From contig CAJNDS010002597.1 of assembly GCA_905221605.1 (NCBI GenBank), positions 248,001 to 312,000 of the forward strand: a stretch of 64,000 nucleotides of DNA, given 5' to 3'. The position numbers and the translations under genes are program-made. This DNA is from Symbiodinium natans. Taxonomy: Eukaryota > Sar > Dinophyceae > Suessiales > Symbiodiniaceae. How positions within the stretch are numbered: the first letter of the stretch is position 1; each line of letters begins with the position of its first letter. The notes under the pieces were generated by a model. That model was not told the DNA's origin, did no database searches, and was given only the letters and a program-made list of their open reading frames with translations. Positions 21,950-32,971 of the stretch are shown here, piece by piece.

Positions 21950-23640
21950 GTGCCAAGAACGTGTTGTGAGTTGCCAAAGGTCCCCCAAGGGTCCCATCAA
22001 TTCCACTCACTGCTGCCAGTCTGCTGCCAGGTGCCCCTGCAGCTTCACATGTTGCCCGTGGACAAGGTGATGCGCTGGCAGGGTGACTGTTCCGAAAATG
22101 CCAGCCTGCCTGGGTTGCCCGTCTCATTGTTGCAACTGTTTATCAGACCAACATGGCAGGACAAGGGCCTGGTTCTCTGTGAGCGCATCACTGTTCCTGC
22201 AGATGGTGCCTTGCTTGCTGTCTTGTGTTGTGGTCATGTGCTGACCGCTGCATGCTCGTCAAATGACTTCTAATGCAGGAGATGTCACAAGCACTCTGCG
22301 CATCACCGTGGAACGGCTCCCGCAGGTACGGAACGACAAGCCCTTGCCCTCATATTGTGAGCCCAAGATAGAAAGGTTGTTCATGGCTTTACAATTAGTG
22401 CTTGTGGGTGTTCTCCTTTAATTTGCAAGGTTGTAAAATGAGGCTTTTGGGAATCAAGGAAGCTTCTGTAACTGTAACGTTTTTAGTTTCATCCAATATC
22501 GAATTACAACTCAAAATTCAACATTCTGACATCAGTTGTTTCTTCGTAGCAAATCTGGAAGAAGTTACACGTTCATTGCCAATATCGGCCTGAGCTTTCT
22601 ATCTTCACGGGTTCTTATTACCTTTTCCCCGGTTCGTTCTTGGCTTTGTATTGGGGTTTTTTCTACTAGCCCATGAGCCTCTGTCTCTAGGAGTTAATGT
22701 GTTGAGTCGTGAAGGCAACAGCCGTGCGATTCTCTTTCACTCTTGTATTGATTTGGATAGACAGGGGTGAGTCATATGAACGTACACTAGCCCCTTTCCT
22801 CACATCCTTCTTCAGAACAACTTCGGTTTACTTTTCCCCGTTAGTGCAACGACTTCGAGGATGAAGGGCTTCGAGGTTTGCCCCATAATAGAATCCTCAT
22901 CACAGCCTTGGTCTCTCGCAAACGTACTGAAAGATCCCAGATCCATGCCAGGCATTTCTTCGCGCTACTCTCGTTGCGCAAATGCCTCCGACCGAGGATA
23001 TGCTGGCAGCTCAGCGCAGATGCAGCATGCATGACCAATTAGTACCAGTCAAGAGTTGCTGATTGTGGGAGTGCCTGCGCAGGCGACCACCCGACCCAGA
23101 AGGGAATCCACTAGAGCCATTGGTGCCGGGGGCACCGATCAATCCAAGAGATTACAGCGGTCGGAGGAGTGGGCCAGATGGAGTTCGCATGGAGTCATGA
23201 TGAGTCATGATGAGTCATGCGTGTGGCAGTCACAGACTTGTACTCCAGGAATTGGTTGTCAAGATGCAAGAAGGTGGCCGAAACCAGCGGGCTTGAGGCA
23301 AGTCTCGGAACACTGGGCACAGAACACAGCGTACATCGTAGATGAGCAAGACATATGGCTCTTGCACCAGATCGTATCCTTCTCTCACGTGCTGCTACGA
23401 CAAGCTTCGCCTTTGCCTTTCCAAGACACGTTTCAGTGTGGCCGAACAACAGGGGGGCCCTTGTGGCTCCTTGCCTCTGAGGACCTACCTCCTCTACGTG
23501 CATTTGGACCAGTTCAGGGGCCCTGCCAGCCTCGATGGTCGGATGTTCAGAGAGAAATCTGTCCGACGGGAACGCCATGGAGTCGCTTTAGTGTGCATCG
23601 ATGTGAAATGTGTTACCAAAGGCGGAGCTTGGCTTCTTGA
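21950..23640. other. Mostly non-coding
   Basis: ORFs at 23056-23640 (+), 23342-23683 (+) and 23195-23578 (-) overlap and cannot all be real. The piece at 23460-23640 on + is the most coding-like. No other signal. Confidence 0.25.
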
Positions 23641-23874
23641 GAGCTTTGGCTCCGGCTCCTTGGAGGTCTCTTCGGTGCACTAGCAATTCTCCGCAGCCTC
23701 TGCAAGTGTCACTACATGTTCTATATGTCACTGCGGTACAGTGTGAGGTCGGACCTGATGCAATGGAGCAGGACTTGGAGGTGCAAATGCCGGGAAGAGC
23801 TCTCAGTGGCCACCAATCATTCATTCGGCTTCTTCTGCCAGGAACTGGTTCGCAAGTCCTGGGAATCTCCGCAG
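23641..23874 (+). CDS. Exon-like segment with a possible membrane helix
   Basis: Open from after TGA 23638, with GTGTGA donor-like at 23875. It begins with the hydrophobic stretch LWLRLLGGLFGALAILRSL, continues to CKCHYMFYMSLRYSVRSDLM, and then becomes Trp/Arg/Cys-rich. It resembles a transmembrane segment followed by a basic loop. No Met starts it, so it must be an internal exon. Family unknown. Confidence 0.4.
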
Positions 23875-25061
23875 GTGTGACATGTGTGTGCCAAAGGGCA
23901 GACAGCCAGAATAGTGATCTTGCCGGCCCTTCAGTCCATTCCGGTGGTTGGTAAAGGAGGGAGACGCAAAACCGCGCTCCGAGAAGGCAGCAGAGACGCG
24001 TGACGCTGAGATCGAAAGAAGATCAGTAATGGAACGCCTGTAGAACAACTGTTCATTCGTGTTCGTTCTATGATTACTTGTACTTGTTTGCGCACAGTCA
24101 ACCACACATGTGCCAGACTTGTCTACGTCGCTTCTGAGGCGTGAAGCCTGGGTGTCCAAGAAGTCTGGTCATGGGGGTGATGAGGCAGTCCCACAAGGCA
24201 ACGTAATCAACACATGTTCGTGCACTCCTATGTCAGGATACTGGTGAGCGCAGCCCCGAAGAGGAGCCTCTCGAGTCTGAGAAGCGAGAACCGGTTTTCT
24301 ATCTGATTCTATCCGATTCTATTTCCTTTTTGATCCTTGAGCAGCAACTTGGAGCAGGAGGAGGTGATGGCTGTCCTGGAGCGGACTCGGGAGGTCACGC
24401 ATCCCAATAGCAGCATCGCCAAGTTCTTGTGGCCTCCTTAGATCTAAGACGAATTCTTTCGGCTTCTTTCGGCTCTTCCATGCTCTGCTCTTTCAATGCC
24501 CTGGCCGGTGATTCTCCTCCAGCATTTCTTCGGGCGGACTGTGTAAGCTGGGCAAGGCCTATGGGGTACTTATTTGAGGTGCGCACTCGCAGCACACTGC
24601 TAGCAGGAAAAGCCTTCAAGGTCATGCAAGACTGCCGTCTTTGTGAGCAACATGTTATGCCGTTGTTTGGACAAACGAGGACGAGTGAACCCCTTGGGCA
24701 TCTGCCGATGCTCCGACTGTTGAGTCTTGTTGAGGCTTCAGGCCATGGATACATATGGACACGTATGGGCACATATGCACCCAGGGCCGTGGAATGGTTC
24801 GGTGTGCTTGGCCAGCAAGCAAAATTGCAGGCCCGTGATGAGACATCAGCCACCGGACCTCCAACAAACAGCCCACTACATGATTTTGCCCTACTTGCCC
24901 CACTTAAGTCCTGCTTGAGTCCCGCTCGAGTCCCGCTTGCTCCACTTTATATGGGGACCGGGTCCGGTTCTCGTCAGGAAATCTTTGAATATTTGACGTG
25001 ACAACACACGTCTTGCACGCTGCAAACCCTAACCCCTGCACACCCCAACCCTAACATCCCT
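23875..25061. other. No clear gene; ORFs on both strands
   Basis: 24429-25001 (+, 190 codons) and 24395-24853 (-, 152 codons) overlap and neither has recognisable content. A degenerate CCCTAA-rich patch at 25022-25052 resembles plant-type telomere repeat but is too short to call. Confidence 0.25.
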
Positions 25062-25118
25062 GCTCGTGGGGCAAGTGGGGCAAGTGGGGCAAGTGGGGCA
25101 AGTGGGGCAAGTGGGTAG
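25062..25118. repeat. 9-bp minisatellite GGGGCAAGT
   Basis: About six copies of a 9-base unit. Because the unit is a multiple of three it gives a Gly-Gln-Val repeat on + and Cys-Pro-Thr on -, which explains the open frames over it. Confidence 0.9.
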
Positions 25119-25681
25119 CGGTGCTGTTTGCACCTGGGACGGCCACAGTCCGCTCCAAAAACGCGCCTGGCCAAGGGCCACACAGAGTCGAGACTCCTTT
25201 CTAAGGTGTGGACACGCAGACACGCCTGCTGTTCTCATTCAAGAGGCAAGAGCAAAGCTTCGGTGATTCAGTAGTGGTTCAGTTACGAGTAACAGCATGG
25301 TGCACAGCTGCCAGGATCCGTACACTGTGGCTCCCGACAGGCGCGGGAATGCATGTTTATGCAGGTTTGCATATATTTGCACTTTGTGGGAGTCGGTGTG
25401 CCAAAGGTCAGACTGAGTGTGGGCATTGCGGTTTGCTTTATGACTCTATGCCATACCCTCTGCAGGCCAGAATGGAACCCTGCAGAAGACACTGATGGTG
25501 AGCCTCACTGTGCTTGTCAGCGAATTATGCTACAGTCAGTGATGCTTGTGCAGACTAGATCAGACCAGCATCAGCCGAGCAGGGCTCGTCGCTGAAGAGG
25601 TCTCTGCAGAGGATACCGAGGCGCCCTCAAAAATTTGCTGCAGTAGTGTTCATGTGCACGTTATAACACCTCCTGCTGAAG

Positions 25682-25900
25682 GCTGTGGCAGTGAAGGCTT
25701 TGGGTACGGATGGTGAGCGACAAGCTCGTGAATTGGAAATTGAACTCTCTACTGCAAGGTGGGAGCATGACTTTTGGTCTCGGTCACTGGAGCTCCGTTC
25801 ACCTAAGCACACTGCCAGGTGGCAATCTGCCAAGGAGAGGCTTGAGGCAGCAATCTGGGCTTGTACAGAAGATGTTGGTACCAAAGAACGAGTTCCTTGA
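25682..25900 (+). CDS. Exon-like segment, charged helix
   Basis: Reads DGERQARELEIELSTARWEH and then WQSAKERLEAAIWACTED, a heptad-like amphipathic helix. Ends near GTTGGTACC. Probably part of a coiled-coil protein with the segments at 26.8-27.6 kb. Confidence 0.4.
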   Translation, partial: AVAVKALGTDGERQARELEIELSTARWEHDFWSRSLELRSPKHTARWQSAKERLEAAIWACTEDVGTKERVP

Positions 25901-26799
25901 GCATTGAGGTGGCGAAGGAGCGAAACGCCAACCAAATACAGGAGAGCAGTGAGAATCCATCGGCAGCATTGGCATGCGAGAACTGGTCGGGGTTGTGTTG
26001 GCAATAAAGAGCTGTGTAAGGGGCATGAAGGGGTCAAGTGGCATCAAGAGTTGAGGAGCTGCGGCAGTGGCGGGAGGAGCGCGCAGCAGTGCTGAAACCT
26101 CGAAGAGTCTGCGGTTTTTGAAGATCAACCTGCTTTCTGATGTACATCACGGTAGATCAAATAGAGTCGTACTGGGTTGTACTGGAGCTGCTCAAGGCCC
26201 GGAGGCGTCCCAGGATCCAGCTTCGCGGGTGCACGGAGCGAGTTGCGGGGCGCACTTCACTCACGTCCCATTCTTAGAAGATCTCAATGGTTACCAGTAC
26301 CAGTTGCGCACACAGACTCACGCAACCTTACGCCTAGTCGCTTAGCAGAGCGTGGTAGGTATGGAGAAGTGCGCGGTGTTGAAGATCCTCTGTTTCGACG
26401 AGAAGCGTGCCTCGGCTCTGTGTTCGGAACATGTTGCGTCCTATGCGACCTCTTGTATCACATAAATCTCAATGGGAGGCGTGGATCCTGAGCCGCTAAG
26501 AGCTGCTCAGCGTCATCAGCAGCCTTGCATAGCGCTGCATAGCTCTGCATGTTTCCGCTGTGCTCGTTCATTGTTCGCAGTCCTGAAAAGGCAGCGCTTT
26601 CGGAGGCTGATGTCGCAGGTGCAAGGGTGCGGCCGACAGAGTCTTTCTCACAATCGTCTTTCATGGTCGGTCATGTCCTCCTATCCTGCCAGAACTACGA
26701 TCCTGATCTGATGGACAACGGCACGCGCAAGCACTGCCCTCAGAAGTCTAGTTTTCAAGTGGCTCGGTGTGGTGGCACATCTTCAGTCACTGTAGCTGA
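25901..26799. other. No clear gene
   Basis: Several short frames on + (26177-26491, 26549-26851), none distinctive. Confidence 0.25.
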
Positions 26800-26919
26800 T
26801 TCTTCAGGTTGCGGGTCCTGGATGCAGCTGTGGCCTTCCAAGAGTCTATAGTGACGGCAGAAGCCAAAATCGACGCCGCTGCAACAGCGTCTTCAGCTGT
26901 TCGGAGCCCATTGTCTTGA
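26800..26919 (+). CDS. Exon-like segment, Ala-rich helix
   Basis: After a CTTCAG acceptor-like site it reads VLDAAVAFQESIVTAEAKID and an Ala/Ser run to TGA 26917. The composition matches the coiled-coil-like segments nearby. Confidence 0.35.
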   Translation, partial: FFRLRVLDAAVAFQESIVTAEAKIDAAATASSAVRSPLS

Positions 26920-27259
26920 GCATCGTGATGGTGATCAGCCGACGATCTGGCTTGATCGGCCTACGACCAAGGTCCAAGCGATGGAGGAGGGGAACGAAGG
27001 TTTCGCTGAGGCCAAAGATGCTGCTTCCACTGCAGCGGAAGAAGCTGTTCCGCCCCTACACACATCAAAACATTGCAAAACTTCGGAGCCTTCCGTCAAT
27101 CTTCTACATCAGCTAGCTCCCGCTGCCCAGGCAGCGGCCGCAAATGTGCTCAGCGACTTACTTTCAGAGTTCAAGGCGCGTGTCTGCATGGTCAGTATGG
27201 TCAGCTTATTGAACCCTGTTGTTGCTGACCTCTTCGTGGTGTCACAGCTTGAAAAATGA
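26855..27259 (+). CDS. Exon-like ORF, Ala/Glu-rich
   Basis: Open for 134 codons. Reads TIWLDRPTTKVQAMEEGNEG, then FAEAKDAASTAAEEAVPP, then APAAQAAAANVLSDLLSEFK. It overlaps the previous segment in another frame, so a splice junction or frameshift lies near 26908-26919. Probably cytoskeletal or coiled-coil-like by composition only. Confidence 0.4.
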   Translation, partial: RQKPKSTPLQQRLQLFGAHCLEHRDGDQPTIWLDRPTTKVQAMEEGNEGFAEAKDAASTAAEEAVPPLHTSKHCKTSEPSVNLLHQLAPAAQAAAANVLSDLLSEFKARVCMVSMVSLLNPVVADLFVVSQLEK

Positions 27260-27281
27260 AGTTTGAAGGGAAGCATCAAGG

Positions 27282-27615
27282 ATGCTCAGGTCATTGACTC
27301 AGCTGGCAGCCGTGTGTGCACTAGCATCTCAGTATACTGGACGCAGCCAAACTGTGGCTACGCTTGTGCACGGCGACCTTGTTGTGGGTCCTGCCCATGT
27401 TTATGAGTCACCTTGTGTTCAGTCCAAGGCCTGTGAGATACCAGTGCCTGTGGACTTGTTGAACGAGGACAGCGCGTTGATCGCGGTGAAGAAGATGTGC
27501 AACAGAAGGTGAGTATGTGAGAGGAACGATTGGAGAAGGCAGCAGCTTTGCTTGAGCAACACGCTGCCGCCGCAGCTGCGGTCAGCGGTCGGCTCAGAAC
27601 TGGGAAAGACTAAAG
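27282..27615 (+). CDS. Exon-like segments around a GTGAGT donor
   Basis: 27282-27509 ends at a consensus donor GTGAGT (27510) after VPVDLLNEDSALIAVKKMCN. 27524-27612 reads ERLEKAAALLEQHAAAAAAV to a stop. The 14-base gap is not a believable intron, so these are either alternative frames or decayed. Confidence 0.3.
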
Positions 27616-27727
27616 GTCTTGAGACATGCACCGCAGTTGCACCGCATAATTGAGGCGCTGAGACCGAGACTGCCTGAAACTGGCGGCATGGATCTCACGG
27701 TGCTCAAGTTTCATACGTTATCATACG

Positions 27728-28180
27728 TTGCAACTTGCCATAAACCACAACCATATACATGCTGCCCACACCACAAGTTGTTGCTTGCATGCCACGTCTC
27801 ACCAAGCATCCTGGCTGGTCCCTGACTGCCGCGAAAATCTTCAGGGGCCTGATGAGAACTTCAGGTGTCAGACAGGTGCAGTGATTTCAGCAGTGTGCAG
27901 CATGAACGTGCACCGGCGCCCGCTGCCAATGCTTACGCTGTTTGCCTTAGCCTTGCTCCATACTCCCGTGTCATGCAGGGTGCCAAGACAAACAAAAACC
28001 CAACTTAGCACTGTTGAGACTTTTGAGTACCAATTGCTCGAGGTCTGTGTCGTCCCATGGGCCCGTGCCGAACTCACGAAGCTTTGCGTAATGATGTTTG
28101 CACAAATCCAGCTTTCCTTCGAGGCTTTGCGAGCAGCCAAAGCATGTCAGATATACCGCTTCCGTTGGGGGCCCATACAG
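27728..28180 (+). CDS. Exon-like ORF ending at a GTAACT donor
   Basis: 200-codon frame. The credible part is about 28020-28180, reading QLLEVCVVPWARAELTKLCV and IQLSFEALRAAKACQIYRFR, and stopping at ATACAG|GTAACT. Function unknown. Confidence 0.3.
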
Positions 28181-28528
28181 GTAACTGCGCAGCAGCTGTG
28201 CTTGTCTTTTCCAGAGAGACTGAGACCACTTAGGGGAAGCCAATCAGCAAACGCCAGACACTGGGAGGTGCGGAGTTGGCAGCTGTCACCCTTGCAGCAG
28301 GTCACAAGTTCGACTCCCTTTACTCCCTAGTACTCCCTTACTTCAATTACTCTTCCTTTCAGGACAAGCCAAATGCGGGCTACTCAGGAACACCGATGTG
28401 GAAGATCAAGGCTCAGCTGCAGGAGCAACAGGCCTGAGCATATCTGAGCATCGTGCCGCGATAGGTGATGATATGTGATGATAGACAGAACATGCGAAAA
28501 AATTTGCTCCAGCTGTCAGTGACCTAGT

Positions 28529-28888
28529 GTGCCACGCAGTTCTTCCTGCAGGCGAACGCCCAGGCCGGTCCGAGGAAAGTTCCTGAAGGATTCAAGCAGG
28601 CACGGTGTTCTTAAATGGATTTCGGGGCGCCTTATGCACCAGCGTTCTGCCATGTTCTGCCCCCACAGAGGTTCGGTTTGGATTGGGTTTGGTGAGAGTT
28701 TTCTGTATGCACATGTCGAGGACCTCTCAAGTGCTGGGGAGATTGTGGTAAACTGGCTTCAGATACTGACCCATGTTACCCTGTTGCCAAAGGTGGAAAA
28801 GGGCAAGCCTCTGTACTACAATGACAAGCGCCAGGCCTGCCCACCATCAAAGAGTGGCACAATGGTAGCACTTGCAGAGAAACAATGA
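28529..28888 (+). CDS. Hypothetical ORF, 119 codons, with LYYN motif
   Basis: The frame opens at 28529 and ends at TGA 28886. It reads GESFLYAHVEDLSSAGEIVV, then KVEKGKPLYYNDKRQACPPS. The LYYN-Lys/Arg-Gln pattern recurs in a separate exon-like segment at 55598-55670, suggesting paralogous exons. Unknown family. Confidence 0.4.
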   Translation: MPRSSSCRRTPRPVRGKFLKDSSRHGVLKWISGRLMHQRSAMFCPHRGSVWIGFGESFLYAHVEDLSSAGEIVVNWLQILTHVTLLPKVEKGKPLYYNDKRQACPPSKSGTMVALAEKQ

Positions 28889-29000
28889 GAAGCATCTGCT
28901 GGTTGTTGGAGCAAAAACCTTTTCTGACTGGCTGGCAAGTGCAGCATAAGGCGATTTGGCGTATTGTGCGCTGCGCGTTCTGATGCGTACAAGAGTCTAG

Positions 29001-29098
29001 ACTGAAGTGCTTGAGGTTTACTGGAATTGTGACGATGGCTTGACATACGCCTACGACGCCGTCATGCAGAAGTATTCCTTGTCAAGTTCTCAGCAAAG
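29001..29098 (+). CDS. Internal exon candidate, 98 bp
   Basis: Bordered by AGTCTAG on the left and AAAG|GTAACG on the right. The frame reads TEVLEVYWNCDDGLTYAYDA and VMQKYSLSSSQQ without a stop, and the frame is closed directly upstream (TAG 28998). It lies 112 bases after the LYYN ORF on the same strand. Family unknown. Confidence 0.45.
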
Positions 29099-29105
29099 GT
29101 AACGA

Positions 29106-29570
29106 TTGAATCCCCAGGCAAAGCACCCTGAAAAGGCGCACGAAGATTGCATAGTCGCCCTTCGCCTAGCAGCCTGTGCGTCAAGTGAGCCAAGGCTGTA
29201 CGATGGCCAGCCGTATGATGTTCGGATAGCAGTGGGTGCCTGCTTTCATGAGAAGGCCAGCGTGCCTAGGCCTTGGAAAGGGCTGCATTGGCGGGTTGTG
29301 CTGTACTGGTGCCAGGCTTCTCAAGTTCGACACGTGTTGGTGAGAGACCTGGCCAAAGCTGCACAGGCTCATCTTGGTGTGCTTTTGACTCCAGGTTTCC
29401 GCTCGTATGCAGCATACCCTGGTAGGCGATGCGCATGTCGATCGAACATCTCGACAGGCCCGAACATTTCGACCGGCTTGAAATCTCTGTTCGTCTGGAT
29501 GTCCGAAGCTAGATACAGCAAGGCCCTGTGCGATGTACGCGTTGTACGAGGGCCACCGAGGTCGACCTAG
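29106..29570 (+). CDS. Hypothetical ORF, 154 codons
   Basis: Contains AVGACFHEKASVPRPWKGLH and LVRDLAKAAQAHLGVLLTPG. The end is less convincing. Open in other frames as well. Unknown. Confidence 0.25.
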   Translation: MNPQAKHPEKAHEDCIVALRLAACASSEPRLYDGQPYDVRIAVGACFHEKASVPRPWKGLHWRVVLYWCQASQVRHVLVRDLAKAAQAHLGVLLTPGFRSYAAYPGRRCACRSNISTGPNISTGLKSLFVWMSEARYSKALCDVRVVRGPPRST

Positions 29571-30250
29571 CTCAGGACGACGTGCTTCAAGTTGTTGCTG
29601 TGTGAGTGTGCGTGAACCTTTCGAGGATCTTCAGATGGTCAGAAGAAATTCCAGAAAGACCAGTCTGCCCTAAACTCGCCCTGAACTTCCCAAGCCCTGA
29701 AGCCATCTGAAGCCATCTGAAGCCTTAGTCCATCTAAATCCTAAACCATCCTAAGCCCTAAGGGTATGCCATCCCATTTGCTACGTGGCACATCTGTTTC
29801 GGCTGTCGTCCCTCCCGGCTCGTCGCAGAGAAGAGAAAGGATGAGCGGCCTTTCACATGTCTTGGATGTACCTCAACATTGGCATGGAACGGATAAGGGC
29901 AGGATAGAGCAGGTTTATTTCATGCAGAGAGCTACTGCGCTGTAGAGTTGGCTAAGCCCTGTTTCCTTCCGCAAGGAACGGCGAACGCTTGCGCAGAGTT
30001 TTGCGTGGCACTCTCAGTCAAGCCGACTCATTCAGCACTCAGAAGGAGTACATATCGTAGATTGCTTGCAGGTCAAGCACCTGCACCAAAAACTACTTCC
30101 AAAGCTTGCAGCCTTTCGTGGATTCTGGGAGGAGCTGCATAGATTCATTGAGTGGTTCGTCAGCTCAGTTTTGTTGTCAATCCGTCACTTTCCAAACCGA
30201 CCTACAGCTGGATGCTGGCACTTGCCGCATGAGAGGATACACGACTGGAG
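29571..30250. other. Non-coding with CCATCTGAAG short repeats
   Basis: 29697-29770 holds repeated CCATCTGAAGC and CCTAAGCC words, somewhat like degenerate telomere-type repeats. No gene. Confidence 0.3.
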
Positions 30251-30463
30251 GTGGCAATGCGAGAAAGCCAAGCTCTTGGTGAAGGGCGGCAATATGCGGC
30301 AATCTTTGTGCACACTTGGGTCCGTGAAGCATCGTGCAGCATCGTGAAGCCGCTTAAGTCACTTTTCGAGACTTTCGAAGGCTTCGAGGAGTTGGACGCG
30401 GAGTTCACGGAGAAGTGCCCTCCCCAAAGTGCTGAAGAGTGTTGCGAGCCGTTGCGTCCTTGA
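30251..30463 (+). CDS. Exon-like ORF, acidic C-terminus
   Basis: ATG-initiated, 70 codons. Reads MRESQALGEGRQYAAIFVHT, then KSLFETFEGFEELDAEFTEK. Stop at 30461. Coding-like, unknown function. Confidence 0.35.
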   Translation: MAMRESQALGEGRQYAAIFVHTWVREASCSIVKPLKSLFETFEGFEELDAEFTEKCPPQSAEECCEPLRP

Positions 30464-31603
30464 GTCCATAGCGCATCCTGAAACCCCACAGAGATCCCTG
30501 TCCCCCACCCTGGCCCCTGCAGCTCATTGCAGCTCCAGGCATCCTGGTGTTCCAGATGGATGTTGTGCCACCGTTGCCCTGGTTTCGGGACATCGCGTTG
30601 TTGCTGCCTCAGGTTTAAGGGTTGGGTTCAAGGTTTGGGTGTCGTTTGAAGGCAAGGGCGCTTTGAGAAAGACTGCTTTCCAGTCTGGTGAGAGCCAGGG
30701 TTTAGGCTTCGAGATAAAGGATCCTGCTGGGTGATGCCAGCAAAGCGATGGGGTTTAAAGCAGCACTGAGCAAAAGTCCTGTAAAGCGATCCCCCCAAAA
30801 GCCATAGCCAATCAGTTTTTAATGAGCATTTACTTAAGTTTTTTCGCGGCTGCTCAATCTTTTGGACGAGTTTCGCTGGAAAGCCTACATTTTTGCTGGC
30901 AGCCGCGGTAGCGAGGTACACTTTAGTAACTGTAGTATTAGCCGCTGTTGTGACCGGTTCATTTGTTTGGCATGCAAGTTCACGGAATCAGCGGCTGTTG
31001 GGAGCTAGAATGACAGGGTACGTATTGGGGAATGTGGATGCGAGTAGTGAATAGTCGATTTGAGAGAGCCGAATGTTCTGCAGAGGACATGCTTTTTGGT
31101 TGCATCGGTTGCCACATCTTGTGCTTTCAGCGTCAAGATGTCCAGATCGGGCTGTGCCAGTAAGATGATCTGCAGAAGCAGTTAGAGACCGAAGGTTTGA
31201 GGTCGGACGACTGGATTATATAGAAGACTCAAGGCAAAACCAGACAGCCTCGGTATTTTGCAGTGCTGGGCACCTTCCTTTCTGTCCAGGTCATCACGAC
31301 GTTGGGCGATGTAGCTGCGGTGGCGGGCTGCTTGAACGGATGCGGGCTGTTGGGAACTGCATCCTGCGCTGGGGACCTGTCTAGCACCAGGTGTGCATGA
31401 GAAATGGAGAAGCGCTGGAGTTTCTCAAGCCACATGCTCTGCTCTCAGAAAGGTTTGCACGTCTGGACATCGTGGCCACACAATATAAACGCTGCGTGCG
31501 CCGCCTCGGCCTTGTGCAGATGGGTGAATAGGTGGTCGGGGGGTCTTATGACAGTCCATAGGGGTCAATAGGTGGCCCAGACGTCATACGGCTCCATGGG
31601 CGG
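30464..31603. other. No clear gene
   Basis: Low open-frame content and T-rich patches around 30800-31000. Nothing supported. Confidence 0.3.
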
Positions 31604-32110
31604 GTGGAGGTTTTTGAATGCTCCACAGAGTCCACAGAGCCACAGCCACAGGCTTGCAAAGGAGTTTGCGAAGGGATCCAAAGGGGCTCACGAATTGGGC
31701 TGGAGCTCTGGGATTCTGGGACTGCCCCGAAATTGAGTCGACTCCTACCATGGAACCGGGCCAAAAAATTGCAGTTAGAAAGCGCCTTAGGCCTGGTGCC
31801 TCGGGGGATTACTGGTAAGGGTCCTTTTGCTCAAGATATTGAAAGAGGAGATTTGGCGTGCTGGAGGTCGCACCCGGCTTCGATGAGGACGACGATGAGG
31901 ATGACGAGGTCCCCCAAGCATCACAAGGAGCCGATTTGGAGAGTTTTTTACGGCCGATGTACTACGGTTGGTCAAGTTTGGACTAGCATCTGCGGTATCC
32001 CCTTGGCTTCCCAGAAGTTCTTCACTCTTTGAAGGACTCGAAGGAGAGAGTCTGCCAATACAATGGACAAGATCGACGATTCCTGAGAATTGCACTACTG
32101 TGAGCACTTA
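31604..32110 (+). CDS. Coding-like region with acidic stretch, frame changes
   Basis: 31618-31813 ends at a GTAAGG donor after VRKRLRPGASGDYW. 31866-31970 reads VAPGFDEDDDEDDEVPQASQ then ADLESFLRPMYYG. 31971-32108 reads GLASAVSPWLPRSSSLFEGL in a third frame. The acidic run and short apparent intron (31814-31865) look like a real gene, but the third frame change suggests either another intron or decay. No family named. Confidence 0.4.
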
Positions 32111-32251
32111 AAAGGGGGAGAAGTGCTTCTTGCGCATGATCGCGCAAGGCTGGGGGATGCAGACTTGAAGAAGCCCAACGGCTCTACTCAGCTGTCGTCG
32201 ACACCCGACATCAAGGTACCGCCGCTTGCGGGGGACAAGACTGAGCTCTAG
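32111..32251 (+). CDS. Exon-like segment, hydrophilic
   Basis: Reads GGEVLLAHDRARLGDADLKK, then QLSSTPDIKVPPLAGDKTEL and a TAG. Strong coding character over 46 codons. Continues the run of coding-like pieces from 31.6 kb. Confidence 0.4.
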   Translation, partial: KGGEVLLAHDRARLGDADLKKPNGSTQLSSTPDIKVPPLAGDKTEL

Positions 32252-32338
32252 TTCTGTTGCTGCCACGAGATGGCATCTCAAGCAGTTCCCACCGGGGAGG
32301 AATAGAAACACGTGACCCTTTTTGAGACACTGTGAGAC

Positions 32339-32841
32339 ATGGAAAAACACTTCTGGACCGCGTGTGTTTTTCCTGCTTTCAAAAGCAAAAAACGAAGCAC
32401 AATCAGAGCCGCTCTCCATTCCCTGGCCTGGCCTGGGTCACTGGATCCTCCAAGGTCTTGCGTAGGGCTGCGAGGCTCTTCTCGAACTTTTTTCAAGTCG
32501 GCACGTCGTGCTTCGCCGTTTCTGTTCCGTGACCGGTTCGCATGTCAAGCCATCACGGAAAGAGAAATGCTGAAGGAAATTCATGCCCGTGCCAGAGCCA
32601 AACATATGCCATTTGCTGGTGGCTAAGGCAGGTTTATCCTGCTCCTAGAGGCCGCTTAGGTGCTGTAGGCATGTTCCTCGACATGCCTCTAAGCATGTCT
32701 CAGTATATCTGCTGGGAGAACCCTGGCTCCAAGATGAACGAGGACAAGCCGAGAAGTGCTTCCGGAGTGGTTGGGGACCGGAGGGCGAACCCCGGTTTTA
32801 GCCTGGTACCCAAAACCACCTGGACCTCCCTAATTCCGTGA
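32339..32841 (+). CDS. Two overlapping exon-like frames
   Basis: 32339-32626 ends with AITEREMLKEIHARARAKHM. 32542-32841 reads MFLDMPLSMSQYICWENPGS and a Lys/Arg/Pro-rich end. The two overlap in different frames at 32542-32626, so only one is used there. Unknown. Confidence 0.3.
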
Positions 32842-32971
32842 CTACGCAAACCCAAGTTGATTCGAGGGAGTTCCGAGTGGGGTACTTCTTTCAAGTCGCG
32901 GGTTTGAGATGAGTTGCTCATGATGACGGCAATGATCACCCCGATGATGTTCCTATAGCGCTAGCCAGCAC

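Noticed and set aside
25022-25052. Interstitial telomere repeat
   Set aside because: Only two or three imperfect CCCTAA words; too short to call.
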